NCBI GenBank assembly: GCA_947177415.1
Contig: CAMWUK010000025.1
Location: forward strand, 1-41,033
Direction: 5' to 3'
DNA length: 41,033 nucleotides
Origin: an uncultured Clostridiaceae bacterium
GTDB taxonomy: Bacteria; Bacillota; Clostridia; Lachnospirales; Lachnospiraceae
A model generated the notes under the pieces. It saw only the letters and a program-made list of their open reading frames with translations, was not told where the DNA came from and did not search any database. Positions 1 through 8,433 of the stretch are shown here, piece after piece. Position 1 is the first letter of the stretch. Each line of letters opens with the position of its first letter. A program made the position numbers and the translations under genes.

Positions 1-70
1 GGAATTGGGCAATTTATAATGCGGAGCTTGCCCAATTCCGTAACAGGTCAGCCCCTGGCTGAACTGTTAC
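1..70. mobile_element. Partial palindromic mini-element (right part), cut by window start
   Basis: Two adjacent hairpins. The first pairs 1-12 (GGAATTGGGCAA) with 28-39 over a 15-nt loop. The second pairs GTAACAG at 40-46 and TCAGCC at 48-53 with GGCTGA at 57-62 and CTGTTAC at 64-70, with one G/A mismatch. This hairpin-then-terminal-palindrome order matches the right halves of the copies at 13434 and 22883. The left end and its target duplication lie outside the window, so insertion cannot be proved here; the right-hand 8 bp to look for upstream are GAATTAGA (71-78). Confidence 0.6.
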
Positions 71-123
71 GAATTAGATGTGACTTTCTATACCATATAT
101 TAATTTGACAAAGGAGTGATTAA

Positions 124-1212
124 ATGATTTCGAACCAGATACTTCAGAGTACAATTGAGGGACTGAAGGGAATAACAAGGGTAGAGATTTGTATTATGGA
201 TACGGAAGGAAAACCTTTGGCATCTACCATAGGGGATGCAGAAGAATATGAAGAAGCGGTTTTAACTTTCGTAGAATCACCTGCAGACAGCCAGGTATTG
301 CAGGGATATCAGTTTTTTAAGGTATTTGATGAGAATCAATTGGAATATGTAATTTTGGTGAAGGGGGATAGCGATGATGTATACATGATTGGAAAGATCG
401 CATCTTTCCAGATTCAAAATCTTCTGGTTGCTTATAAAGAAAGATATGATAAAGACAATTTTATTAAGAACTTATTGTTAGATAATTTGTTATTAGTAGA
501 TATTTATAATAGAGCCAAAAAACTACATATCGAAACTGATGTGAGACGTGTGGTATTTTTAATTGAAACTAAAGTAGAGAAAGATAGCAATGCGTTAGAA
601 ACCGTTCGTGGATTGTTTACAAGTAAGACACAGGATTTTATAACAGCAGTAGACGAAAAGAATATCATTCTTGTAAAAGAACTCAAAGAGAATGAATCTT
701 ATGAAGATATGGACGAAACTGCAAAAATGATCTTGGATATGCTTAATACAGAAGCCATGGAAAAAGTGCAGATTGCTTATGGAACTATAGTTTCTGAGAT
801 TAAGGATGTATCCCGATCCTATAAAGAAGCCAAAATGGCATTAGATGTAGGAAAGATTTTTTATGGGGAACGTGATATTGTGGCTTATGGCAATTTGGGA
901 ATTGGGCGTTTGATTTACCAGCTTCCTATGCCGCTTTGTAAGATGTTCATTAAGGAAATTTTTGATGGAAAGTCACCAGATGATTTTGATGAAGAAACAT
1001 TGACTACTATCAATAAATTTTTTGAGAATAGTTTGAATGTTTCTGAGACATCCAGACAGCTTTATATCCATAGAAATACATTAGTCTATCGTTTGGATAA
1101 GTTGCAAAAGAGTACCAATTTAGATTTGCGTGTATTTGAGGATGCTATTACCTTTAAGATTGCCTTAATGGTAGTAAAATATATGAAATATATTGAATCT
1201 TTGGAGTATTAA
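124..1212 (+). CDS. CdaR/PucR-family transcriptional regulator
   Basis: A 362-residue cytoplasmic regulator. The C-terminal ~60 residues form a PucR-type helix-turn-helix (SETSRQLYIHRNTLVYRLDK), the fold used by sugar-diacid and purine-catabolism regulators. The middle is the usual GGDEF-like spacer of CdaR proteins. The N-terminal ~100 residues resemble a sensory domain (IMDTEGKPLAS); the ligand cannot be read from sequence. The start follows AAAGGAGTG by a good distance. It is separated from ftsE by a hairpin and probably forms its own transcription unit. No diacid- or purine-utilisation genes lie beside it, so the regulon is unknown. Family assignment is solid on the HTH; role is inference. 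Confidence 0.8.
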   Translation: MISNQILQSTIEGLKGITRVEICIMDTEGKPLASTIGDAEEYEEAVLTFVESPADSQVLQGYQFFKVFDENQLEYVILVKGDSDDVYMIGKIASFQIQNLLVAYKERYDKDNFIKNLLLDNLLLVDIYNRAKKLHIETDVRRVVFLIETKVEKDSNALETVRGLFTSKTQDFITAVDEKNIILVKELKENESYEDMDETAKMILDMLNTEAMEKVQIAYGTIVSEIKDVSRSYKEAKMALDVGKIFYGERDIVAYGNLGIGRLIYQLPMPLCKMFIKEIFDGKSPDDFDEETLTTINKFFENSLNVSETSRQLYIHRNTLVYRLDKLQKSTNLDLRVFEDAITFKIALMVVKYMKYIESLEY

Positions 1213-1216
1213 AATG

Positions 1217-1260
1217 TAGGGCGTGTCTGCATCAAGAGTATATGGTGTTGGACACGCCTA
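1217..1260 (+). terminator. Hairpin after the CdaR-like gene, possible terminator
   Basis: Arms 1217-1227 and 1251-1260 (GGCGTGTC paired with GACACGCC) pair with one bulged G. No T-run follows, so it may be a weak terminator or a transcript-stabilising structure before ftsE. Confidence 0.4.
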
Positions 1261-1293
1261 TTAGAATAATGGAAAATAATGGAGGCGGGTAAA

Positions 1294-2265
1294 GTGGAAG
1301 AAAAGGGAGCAACCATAGTTTCTATGGATAATGTGGCAATGACATATCCTACAGGAACTCAGGCACTAAAGGGAGTTAATGTAAAGATTGCAAAAGGTGA
1401 GTTTGTATTTATTGTAGGAGAGAGTGGTTCAGGAAAATCCACTTTTGTGAAACTGTTGTTAAGAGAGGTATCACCAACTGGTGGAAAGCTTATGGTAAAT
1501 GGAAAAGATATTACCCACTTAAAGCATAAACAGGTAGCAGCACACCGAAGAAGAATAGGTTGTGTTTTTCAGGACTTTCGCTTGCTAAAGGATCGTAATG
1601 TTTATGAGAATGTAGCATTTGCCCAAAAGGTGATTGGGATTCAAAGCCGTTTGATTGGGAAAAATGTACATCGTATTTTATCTTTGGTAGGATTAAGCGA
1701 CAAGGAGAAAGCCATTCCTAAAGAGTTATCAGGTGGTGAACAACAAAGAGTAGCCTTAGCAAGGGCTTTAGTTAATCAGCCTTCTATGTTGATTGCAGAT
1801 GAACCTACTGGTAATTTGGATCCGAAGAATTCGGAAGAAATTATGCATTTGTTGGAGGCAATTAATGCACAAGGGACTACTGTCATTGTGGTTACACATA
1901 ACCAAGAAATAGTGGGGAGTATGCAAAAACGGGTGATTACTCTGGATAAAGGAGTTGTAGTCAGAGATGATGAAGCTGGAAGTTATAAGAGACAATATGC
2001 TCCAAACTATGGAGAGGTCAGCCAGAAAATACAGGAGGAATTGATAGAAGCAGCAAAGAGGGAAGAAGTTACAATAAATTCTGATGATAATAATATGTAT
2101 GAATCAAGAACAGAAAGTGTTGTTAATACATCTGAAAATACAGATTATCAACAAGAAGAACCAAGTTATAGCAAACCAGAAACGTTTGTTTACGAAGAAT
2201 CTATGCAGACAACTAACAGATATCATACATTAGCTGAGGCTATGAAACAGGGAAGAGATGAATAA
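1294..2265 (+). CDS. ftsE: Cell division ATP-binding protein FtsE, with C-terminal extension
   Basis: ABC ATPase that with FtsX forms the membrane complex activating peptidoglycan hydrolases at the division site. Visible motifs: Walker A GESGSGKS, signature LSGGEQQRVALARAL, Walker B LIADEPTGNLD, H-loop VTHN. I chose the GTG at 1294 because GGAGG at 1281-1285 sits 8 nt before it; an in-frame ATG at 1279 would have its own start overlapping that site. The protein is about 323 residues, whereas FtsE is normally near 230. The extra ~90 residues after the ATPase core are polar, acidic and low complexity, ending TLAEAMKQGRDE. The next gene is ftsX, 36 bp downstream. Confidence 0.93.
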   Translation: MEEKGATIVSMDNVAMTYPTGTQALKGVNVKIAKGEFVFIVGESGSGKSTFVKLLLREVSPTGGKLMVNGKDITHLKHKQVAAHRRRIGCVFQDFRLLKDRNVYENVAFAQKVIGIQSRLIGKNVHRILSLVGLSDKEKAIPKELSGGEQQRVALARALVNQPSMLIADEPTGNLDPKNSEEIMHLLEAINAQGTTVIVVTHNQEIVGSMQKRVITLDKGVVVRDDEAGSYKRQYAPNYGEVSQKIQEELIEAAKREEVTINSDDNNMYESRTESVVNTSENTDYQQEEPSYSKPETFVYEESMQTTNRYHTLAEAMKQGRDE

Positions 2266-2301
2266 AAGAAGAGTAACAGGGAAGGGATTGTTTAATAAGT
2301 T

Positions 2302-3213
2302 ATGGAAAGAATAAATACATTTTTTTATAGTATTGTACAAGGATTTAAGAATATAAAAAGAAACCGGATGTTTTCTATTACATCTATATTTACCATTACA
2401 GCATGTTTGTTTCTGTTTGGGATATTTTTCTTTTTAGTAAGTAATGTGCAATATATGATTAAGAATATTGAAGGCTCTGTAGCTATTACTGCTTTTTTTG
2501 ATGAAGGCATTACAGATAGCAGAATTTCTGAGATTGCACAAGAAATTAAATCAAAAAGTAATGTGACAAATGTTGTATATGTTTCTGCTGAAGATGCTTG
2601 GAATCGGTTTAAGAGTGATATTTTTGAAGAACAAGAGGAATTGGTAGATACTTTTAGTACAGAGAATCCATTAAAAGATTCTGCATCTTATGAGATATAT
2701 GTAAATGATGTATCTAATCAAAAAGAGTTAGTCAAAGAGCTTGAGAATATGGAGGGAATCCGAAAGGTAAACAGCTCTAGTAAAACAGCTCGTACATTGA
2801 CAATTTTTAATGGATTGGTTAGTGCAGTATCTTTTTTTGTTATTGTCATTTTAGTATGTGTATCTGTATTCCTGATTAGTACCACAATTACATTAGGTAT
2901 TTCTGTAAGAAAAGAGGAAATTGCTATAATGCGGTTGATAGGTGCAACAGACTTTTTTGTGCAGGGTCCCTTTATTGTAGAAGGTATTCTTATTGGATTG
3001 ATAGGTGCTGCCATTCCTATGGGAATTTTAACTTTCGTGTATAAATATGTTATTGAGTGGATGTCAGAACATTTTGCACAGCTTTCCCGATGGCTTGTAT
3101 TTTTAGATTTAAAATCAGAATTTTCTATTCTGCTTCCGATCTGTTTTGGAATTGGTGTAGGAATTGGTTTGTTAGGTAGTTGTATAACAGTGAAGAAACA
3201 TTTGCGTGTGTAG
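2302..3213 (+). CDS. ftsX: Cell division protein FtsX
   Basis: Integral-membrane partner of FtsE, 303 residues. One N-terminal membrane segment (about 24-47) is followed by an extracytoplasmic domain (about 50-165) that in the family contacts the hydrolase activator. Three C-terminal segments (about 170-195, 215-245, 270-295) form the FtsX/MacB-type permease fold. The motif VRKEEIAIMRLIGATDFFVQ is the typical cytoplasmic coupling region after the second segment. The ribosome binding site is weak (GGGAAGGG well upstream), suggesting coupling to ftsE. The EnvC-like hydrolase starts 12 bp after the stop. Confidence 0.93.
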   Translation: MERINTFFYSIVQGFKNIKRNRMFSITSIFTITACLFLFGIFFFLVSNVQYMIKNIEGSVAITAFFDEGITDSRISEIAQEIKSKSNVTNVVYVSAEDAWNRFKSDIFEEQEELVDTFSTENPLKDSASYEIYVNDVSNQKELVKELENMEGIRKVNSSSKTARTLTIFNGLVSAVSFFVIVILVCVSVFLISTTITLGISVRKEEIAIMRLIGATDFFVQGPFIVEGILIGLIGAAIPMGILTFVYKYVIEWMSEHFAQLSRWLVFLDLKSEFSILLPICFGIGVGIGLLGSCITVKKHLRV

Positions 3214-3225
3214 GAGGATGTAAAG

Positions 3226-4404
3226 ATGAAAAAAAACAGATGGAGAAGAATTGTTACCGGATGTTTGATTGGAATGCTGGGTGTAGGATTAATTGGAACG
3301 GCTTCCCATGCAGATGAGCTTGGAGAGGCAGAAAAAGAAAAAAGAAAGCTGGAGGATCGGCGTGACGAAGTGCAAGAAGAACTTGCCAACTTAGAGCTTG
3401 AAAAAACCAATGTAATGGAAAGCATTGAAAAAATGGATAAGAAGATGGATAAGGTAGATGAAAAACTTAAAGAGGTTAATAGAAATTTAGAAGTGGTTAC
3501 CGAAGAATTGGAGATAGTTTCTGCAGAGTTAGTAACTGCTGAGGAACAAGAGGTAAGTCAGTATGAAACCATGAAAAAGCGCATAAAATACATGTATGAA
3601 AACAGTTCAAATGGATATCTTGACCTGATTTTTAGTGGAAATAGTATTAGTGACGTTTTAAATCGTATGGAATATGTAAATAAAATTACAGCATACGATA
3701 ATAAGATGCTGGAAAGCTACAAAGAAACAAGATTAGAAGTATTAGAAAAGAAAAATGCAGTTTCTGAAAAAAAAAGTCAGTATGAAACTCTTCAAGAGGA
3801 AGTAGAACTAGAACAAGATACACTAAAAAAGATTATTAAGAAAAAAGAAGATGAAATTAATAAATTTAATGAGTCTATTTCAGCGACTTCGGAAGAAATA
3901 AAAGCATTTGAGGAAGAGATTCAAAAGAAAGAGGCTGAAATAGAAGCTCTTTTGTTGGAACAGGCAAGGAATAGTGATTTGGATATGGCAACTCCAAGTG
4001 AAATTTCTGGTTCGGGATTTTGCTGGCCATTGTCCATAAAGGGAAGAATTAGTTCTCCTTTTGGAAAAAGAAAAGCACCAACCGCAGGTGCCAGTACATA
4101 TCATAAGGGGTTAGATATTGCTGCACCAATGGGAACTTCTATCCTTGCTGCAAAAGGTGGAACGGTGGTAACTTCAACATATTCTCCTTCTGCTGGAAAT
4201 TATATTATGATTAATCATGGTAATGGATTGAATACAGTTTATATGCATGCATCAAAGAGAATAGTAAAAGTAGGGGACACAGTTGTACAGGGACAAAAGA
4301 TAGCAGAAGTAGGTTCTACGGGATATTCTACAGGACCACACTTACATTTTGGTGTAATTGTAAACGGCAATTATGTTGATCCAGTACCATATTTATCTCA
4401 CTAA
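3226..4404 (+). CDS. EnvC/PcsB-like murein hydrolase, coiled coil plus M23 (LytM) domain
   Basis: Secreted 392-residue protein: signal peptide (residues 1-29, ending ASHADE), a long charged coiled coil (about 30-240), and a C-terminal M23 peptidase domain (about 265-392). Zinc ligands are present: HKGLD (H near 292, D near 296) and HLHF near 372, plus YMHAS. The enzyme should therefore be active, unlike the activator-only EnvC of E. coli. In the family the coiled coil docks on FtsX and the ATPase cycle of FtsE opens the active site. Its place directly behind ftsEX, with an AGGAGG site, supports that job. A ctpA-type protease follows. Confidence 0.9.
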   Translation: MKKNRWRRIVTGCLIGMLGVGLIGTASHADELGEAEKEKRKLEDRRDEVQEELANLELEKTNVMESIEKMDKKMDKVDEKLKEVNRNLEVVTEELEIVSAELVTAEEQEVSQYETMKKRIKYMYENSSNGYLDLIFSGNSISDVLNRMEYVNKITAYDNKMLESYKETRLEVLEKKNAVSEKKSQYETLQEEVELEQDTLKKIIKKKEDEINKFNESISATSEEIKAFEEEIQKKEAEIEALLLEQARNSDLDMATPSEISGSGFCWPLSIKGRISSPFGKRKAPTAGASTYHKGLDIAAPMGTSILAAKGGTVVTSTYSPSAGNYIMINHGNGLNTVYMHASKRIVKVGDTVVQGQKIAEVGSTGYSTGPHLHFGVIVNGNYVDPVPYLSH

Positions 4405-4470
4405 AAGCTGTTTCCTATCCGACATTAAAATGACAGGAGCGTATTTGAATAAAGTAAAGGAGCTTATTAT

Positions 4471-5703
4471 ATGAAGGAATCAAACAAAAAGAGTTTTCTG
4501 CAGGGAGTTTTAGCCGGAATACTAGGGTGTCTTGTTTTGCTTCTTGTTTTCTATGGCGTTGGAAAATTTTTTTTTGGAGGAATTGGAATTATAACAGGAA
4601 GGCAAGTGGAGGCATTAGGGAAGAACTCTTATCAGAATCTAAATAAGCTTGCAATTATCCATGAAAAAATTAGTCAGGAGTTTATGGAAAATGTAGAAGA
4701 TGAAACAATTCTGGCTGGTATGTATAAGGGGATGTTGGAGAGTCTGGAGGATCCATACTCCAGATACTATACACAAGAAGAGTATGCTGAACTTAATGAA
4801 AGCAATAGCGGTAGTTATTGTGGTATAGGTGCTCTTGTGGCTCAGGATAGTAAGACGGGAAAAGTATATATTGTAGAAGCTTATGAAGGTGGAGCGGCAA
4901 AGGAAGCAGGAATTGTTGCAGGAGATAGTATTACAAAGGTGAATGGAAAAAGCGTGAAAAAGGAAGAATTGACAGATGTGGTGGAACGAATGAAAGGTAA
5001 GGAAGGTACTACAGTAGAAATTGAATTTTATATTGCTAAGTCAAAGACACGTCAAACTTTTACGATGGAAAGAAGAAATGTGGAAGTACCTTCTGTAGAG
5101 TATCAGATGTTAAAGGACAATGTTGGATATATACAAGTATCTGGTTTTAAAGAAACTACAGCAAAACAATTTTCCGAAGCCTTGGATAAACTGGAAAAAA
5201 AGAATATGAAAGGTCTTATTATTGATTTGAGAGATAATGGAGGAGGACTCTTAGATTCTGTTGTAGATATGATGAGCCGTATACTGCCAGAGAAGAAAGA
5301 GATTGTTTCTGTAAAAGATAAAAACGGAAAGGGGACAATATATTTTTCCAAAGATGAGAAGACTTTTGATAAGCCTCTTGTTGTATTGGTAAACGAAAAT
5401 ACGGCAAGTGCATCAGAGGTTTTTGCTGGTGCTGTACAAGATTATAAATTAGGAAAGCTTGTGGGAACCACTACATTTGGGAAAGGCATTGTTCAAACAG
5501 TTATGGGACTTTTTGATGATTCTGCCATTAAGCTAACCACAGCAAAATATTACACACCGAACGGACGAAATATTCATAAAACAGGTTTAGAACCAGATAT
5601 AGAAGTAGAATTGGATGAAAAGTTACAACAGAAGGGATTTTATTCCATGGATGAAGATAATCAGTTGCAGAAAGGTATACAGGTTCTTCAAAATATGCTG
5701 TAA
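4471..5703 (+). CDS. Carboxy-terminal processing protease CtpA-type (S41)
   Basis: Membrane-anchored serine protease of 410 residues. An N-terminal membrane segment spans about 10-38, a PDZ domain about 115-195 (GIGALVAQDSKTGKVYI onward), and the S41 catalytic domain about 205-390. The Ser-Lys dyad is S313 in ENTASASE and K338 in TFGKG, spaced 25 residues as expected. PDZ-gated Ctp proteases trim envelope proteins; in several bacteria they degrade cell-wall hydrolases. Position after the M23 hydrolase suggests it controls hydrolase turnover or processing, an inference from synteny. AAAGGAG precedes the ATG. Sporulation protease CtpB is an alternative orthologue. Confidence 0.9.
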   Translation: MKESNKKSFLQGVLAGILGCLVLLLVFYGVGKFFFGGIGIITGRQVEALGKNSYQNLNKLAIIHEKISQEFMENVEDETILAGMYKGMLESLEDPYSRYYTQEEYAELNESNSGSYCGIGALVAQDSKTGKVYIVEAYEGGAAKEAGIVAGDSITKVNGKSVKKEELTDVVERMKGKEGTTVEIEFYIAKSKTRQTFTMERRNVEVPSVEYQMLKDNVGYIQVSGFKETTAKQFSEALDKLEKKNMKGLIIDLRDNGGGLLDSVVDMMSRILPEKKEIVSVKDKNGKGTIYFSKDEKTFDKPLVVLVNENTASASEVFAGAVQDYKLGKLVGTTTFGKGIVQTVMGLFDDSAIKLTTAKYYTPNGRNIHKTGLEPDIEVELDEKLQQKGFYSMDEDNQLQKGIQVLQNML

Positions 5704-5746
5704 TATTTTAAAATGAATTTTGTAGTAGTACGCAGGAGGAATAAAT

Positions 5747-6274
5747 ATGAATTTTGCAGACATAAAGCCGGTAGATGTAGCAAATGGACCAGGAGTGCGT
5801 GTTTCTTTGTTTGTTAGTGGATGCAACCATCGTTGTCGGAATTGTTTTAACAAGGAAGCCTGGGATTTTAATTATGGAAAAGTATTTACAGAAAAAACCT
5901 TGGAGCAGTTAATAGGATATTTAAAGCCAGATTATATAAAAGGATTGTCTTTGCTGGGTGGTGAACCGTTGGAGTTATCAAATCAGCAGGGACTTCTTCC
6001 AGTAGTGAAAAAAGTAAAAGAATGGTATCCTCAAAAGACAATTTGGTGTTACACTGGATTTACATTTGATGGCGATGTACTTGGACACATGTGGGAAGAA
6101 GGCTCCATTACCAGAGAACTTTTTTCATATCTGGATGTATTAGTGGATGGAAAATATATAGAACAATTACATAGTTTGCATTTGAACTTTCGGGGATCGT
6201 CTAACCAACGGATTATCAAGATACAAGATTCTTTGAAACAAAAAAAGATCATATTGCATGAATTGAATAATTGA
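5747..6274 (+). CDS. nrdG: Anaerobic ribonucleoside-triphosphate reductase activating protein
   Basis: Radical SAM enzyme of 175 residues that installs the glycyl radical on NrdD for oxygen-independent deoxynucleotide synthesis. The cluster motif CNHRCRNC sits near residue 27, followed by LLGGEPLE, typical of NrdG. Length matches the family. The partner nrdD, usually upstream, is not in the window; the preceding gene is ctpA, 43 bp away with its own AGGAGG site, so it may be co-transcribed with the wall genes. Its stop codon lies inside the left target duplication of a 28-bp mobile element. Confidence 0.9.
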   Translation: MNFADIKPVDVANGPGVRVSLFVSGCNHRCRNCFNKEAWDFNYGKVFTEKTLEQLIGYLKPDYIKGLSLLGGEPLELSNQQGLLPVVKKVKEWYPQKTIWCYTGFTFDGDVLGHMWEEGSITRELFSYLDVLVDGKYIEQLHSLHLNFRGSSNQRIIKIQDSLKQKKIILHELNN

Positions 6275-6276
6275 GA

Positions 6277-6304
6277 GTAACTATTTAAGGTTCTGAACAG
6301 TTAT
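6277..6304. mobile_element. 28-bp palindromic mini-element with 8-bp target duplication
   Basis: Begins GTAACTATTTAA and ends GGTTCTGAACAGTTAT. It is flanked exactly by AATTGAGA on both sides (6269-6276 and 6305-6312). The perfect 8-bp repeat marks a real insertion. The left copy overlaps the nrdG stop codon without changing the protein. It has the same length and layout as the copy at 36656. Confidence 0.85.
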
Positions 6305-6306
6305 AA

Positions 6307-6336
6307 TTGAGAATTTAAACAGAAATAGTCTAGGAT
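6307..6336 (+). promoter_or_regulatory. Possible sigma-A promoter for the two-component pair
   Basis: TTGAGA (6307-6312), an 18-nt spacer and TAGGAT (6331-6336). The -35 box lies inside the right-hand target duplication of the mini-element, so the insertion duplicated it. Weak consensus. Confidence 0.35.
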
Positions 6337-6369
6337 TAAGTAGAGAAGGAAGTTTGAGGTACTAATTAT

Positions 6370-7065
6370 ATGAAAGAAACCATATTGATTGTAGATGATG
6401 AACAGGAGATTGCGGATTTATTGGAAGTATATCTTAAAAATGAAGGTTATCAGGTTTTTAAATTTTATAATGGACAAAATGCTTTTGACTGTGTTCAAGA
6501 ACAGGAGATTAGTCTGGCAATTTTAGATGTTATGTTACCAGATATGGATGGTTTTTCTCTTTGTAAAAAAATACGGGAATCTCATTATTTTCCCATTATT
6601 ATGTTGACAGCAAAAGTGGAGGAAATTGACAAAATTACAGGTTTTACCATGGGGGCAGATGATTATATTACAAAACCATTTCAGCCTATTGAAGTGGTAA
6701 CCAGAGTAAAATCCCAGATTCGAAGATATCTTCAATACAATCAAGCAGAACAAAAAAAGAGAGAATTGGACGAGATAGATATAAAGGCATTGCATATTTC
6801 TAATAGGCATCATAAATGTACATTAAACGGAAAAGAAATTGCACTTACACCTACAGAATTCGATATTTTATGGTATTTGGCTTCCCGTAAGGGAGAAGTC
6901 GTATCTTCAGAAGAATTGTTTGAAGTGGTTTGGGGTGAAAAATTTCTGGATAATAATAATACAGTTATGGCACATATTGCCAGACTTCGTGAAAAATTAA
7001 AGGAACCTGCAAGAAAACCAAAAATTATTAAGACTGTCTGGGGGGTAGGTTATACGATTGAATGA
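6370..7065 (+). CDS. OmpR/VanR-like response regulator
   Basis: A 231-residue regulator with a receiver domain (1-120) and a winged-helix DNA-binding domain (about 130-231). The acidic pocket DD at 9-10 and phospho-acceptor D53 in ILDVMLPD are present, as is the conserved Lys in YITKPF. The output domain shows LTPTEFDILWYLA and a VWGVGYTIE end, as in VanR-type members. The kinase gene overlaps it by 8 nt, so the two are translationally coupled. No van ligase or dehydrogenase genes are nearby, so antibiotic resistance is not implied. Target genes are unknown. Confidence 0.9.
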   Translation: MKETILIVDDEQEIADLLEVYLKNEGYQVFKFYNGQNAFDCVQEQEISLAILDVMLPDMDGFSLCKKIRESHYFPIIMLTAKVEEIDKITGFTMGADDYITKPFQPIEVVTRVKSQIRRYLQYNQAEQKKRELDEIDIKALHISNRHHKCTLNGKEIALTPTEFDILWYLASRKGEVVSSEELFEVVWGEKFLDNNNTVMAHIARLREKLKEPARKPKIIKTVWGVGYTIE

Positions 7066-8167
7066 GAATAAGCCATGGAAAGAATCTGGACAATATCAAA
7101 ACCGGATTTCTATAAAATTGTTAAAACGTTTTGGATTGATTTTGTTAGTATATATTATTGTTGCTTTTTTTGTATTTTTGTTTGGTAAAGTGATTTTGTC
7201 CCGAAAAATATGGTACAAGACGGATTTCTTATATCCCTTCTTGCATTATATTGATGAAAATTCTGTGATTGTAGTAGTGTTAGTTTGTCTGATAGGTGGA
7301 ATTATTCTAGGGTGTTTTTATATTTTTCAGGTCTTGGGATACTTAGACAAGGTGTTGTATGCTTCAGGAAAAATGACAAAGGAACCAGAAAATGTTATTA
7401 TTCTCCCGGATGTTTTAAAAGATGTACAGGATGATATGAATGCAATACGTGAGAGGAATAACAGGAATATACAACTTGCCAAGGAAGCTGAGCAAAGAAA
7501 AAATGATTTGATTGTGTATTTAGCACATGATTTGAAAACACCATTAACCAGCGTAATTGGTTATTTGAACTTGTTGGTGGAAGAAGAAGAATTGTCTGAC
7601 AAGCTTCGGAAAAAATATACAGGAATTGCTTTGTCAAAGGCAGAGCGGTTGGAAGATCTCATTAATGAGTTTTTTGACATTACCCGTTTTAATTTAACCA
7701 CTATGACATTAGACAAAGAAGCAATTCATCTAAGCCGGATGCTGGAACAGATTGCCAGTGAATTTCTTCCTATTATGGATGAGAAAAAACTTACATGGGA
7801 TATGCATGTGGAAAAAGATATTTTCTTTTTAGGAGATGCGGATAAAATGGAACGTGTAGTGGATAATTTGGTTCGTAATGCTATCAATTACAGTTATCCA
7901 GAAACGGCAATTCATTTATCCTTAACCCAGAGAGGGAAAGAAATTTCTTTATTAGTATCAAACAAAGGAAAAAATATTGCAAAAGAAAAATTGGTTCATA
8001 TATTTGAGCAGTTTTACAGGCTGGATTCTTCCCGTGCTACAAACACTGGCGGGGCAGGACTTGGACTTGCTATCGCAAAAGAAATTGTGGAACTTCATCA
8101 GGGGAGTATTACAGCAGAAAGTAGGGATGAAAGTATTACTTTTCGGGTAAATCTGCCAGGAGAATAA
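7058..8167 (+). CDS. VanS-like sensor histidine kinase, TTG start
   Basis: Membrane kinase of 369 residues. Two transmembrane segments (about 26-50 and 68-95) enclose a very short extracytoplasmic loop of roughly 20 residues, leaving little room for a ligand domain. HisKA holds H157 in LAHDLKTPLTSVIGYLNLL; the HATPase domain shows the N box (NLVRNAINYS) and G boxes (GGAGLGLAIAKEIVELH). The start is TTG at 7058, eight nt inside the regulator's reading frame, with GGGGGTAGG upstream; the next in-frame Met lies about 100 residues in, past both membrane segments. A strong terminator follows directly. Confidence 0.9.
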   Translation: MNENKPWKESGQYQNRISIKLLKRFGLILLVYIIVAFFVFLFGKVILSRKIWYKTDFLYPFLHYIDENSVIVVVLVCLIGGIILGCFYIFQVLGYLDKVLYASGKMTKEPENVIILPDVLKDVQDDMNAIRERNNRNIQLAKEAEQRKNDLIVYLAHDLKTPLTSVIGYLNLLVEEEELSDKLRKKYTGIALSKAERLEDLINEFFDITRFNLTTMTLDKEAIHLSRMLEQIASEFLPIMDEKKLTWDMHVEKDIFFLGDADKMERVVDNLVRNAINYSYPETAIHLSLTQRGKEISLLVSNKGKNIAKEKLVHIFEQFYRLDSSRATNTGGAGLGLAIAKEIVELHQGSITAESRDESITFRVNLPGE

Positions 8168-8225
8168 AAATGATGCTGTAAGAGCTGTTAGAATTTTTCT
8201 AATTACTTACAGCATCATTTTTTTT
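8168..8225 (+). terminator. Strong rho-independent terminator after the kinase gene
   Basis: A perfect 15-bp stem (8168-8182 with 8206-8220, AAATGATGCTGTAAG) followed by a T-run. Confidence 0.9.
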
Positions 8226-8252
8226 GCAAAATTGGCACAACTACAGTAATCT
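8224..8252 (+). promoter_or_regulatory. Possible promoter of the C39-like gene
   Basis: TTGCAA (8224-8229), 17-nt spacer, TAATCT (8247-8252). It lies just after the terminator and about 180 nt before the start. A second candidate, TTGAGA at 8252 with TAAGAT at 8273, has a short 15-nt spacer. Confidence 0.35.
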
Positions 8253-8433
8253 TGAGAAAAATCATAAAATCGTAAGATTTTTACAAGAAAAGAATCAGAT
8301 TTTTTGCAGAGAAAACGAAAATATAAATTCTTTTGTTTTGTTATGATAGAGATAACCAATCAAAAGGTGCATTTAGTGGAAACAGGAACAAGCTATGTAA
8401 ATGGAAGTTTTTTGGTTAAAAGGAGTGAAAAGA

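Noticed and set aside
2718-3425. 235-residue minus-strand frame over ftsX
   Set aside because: Ser/Pro-rich shadow of a conserved gene on the other strand.
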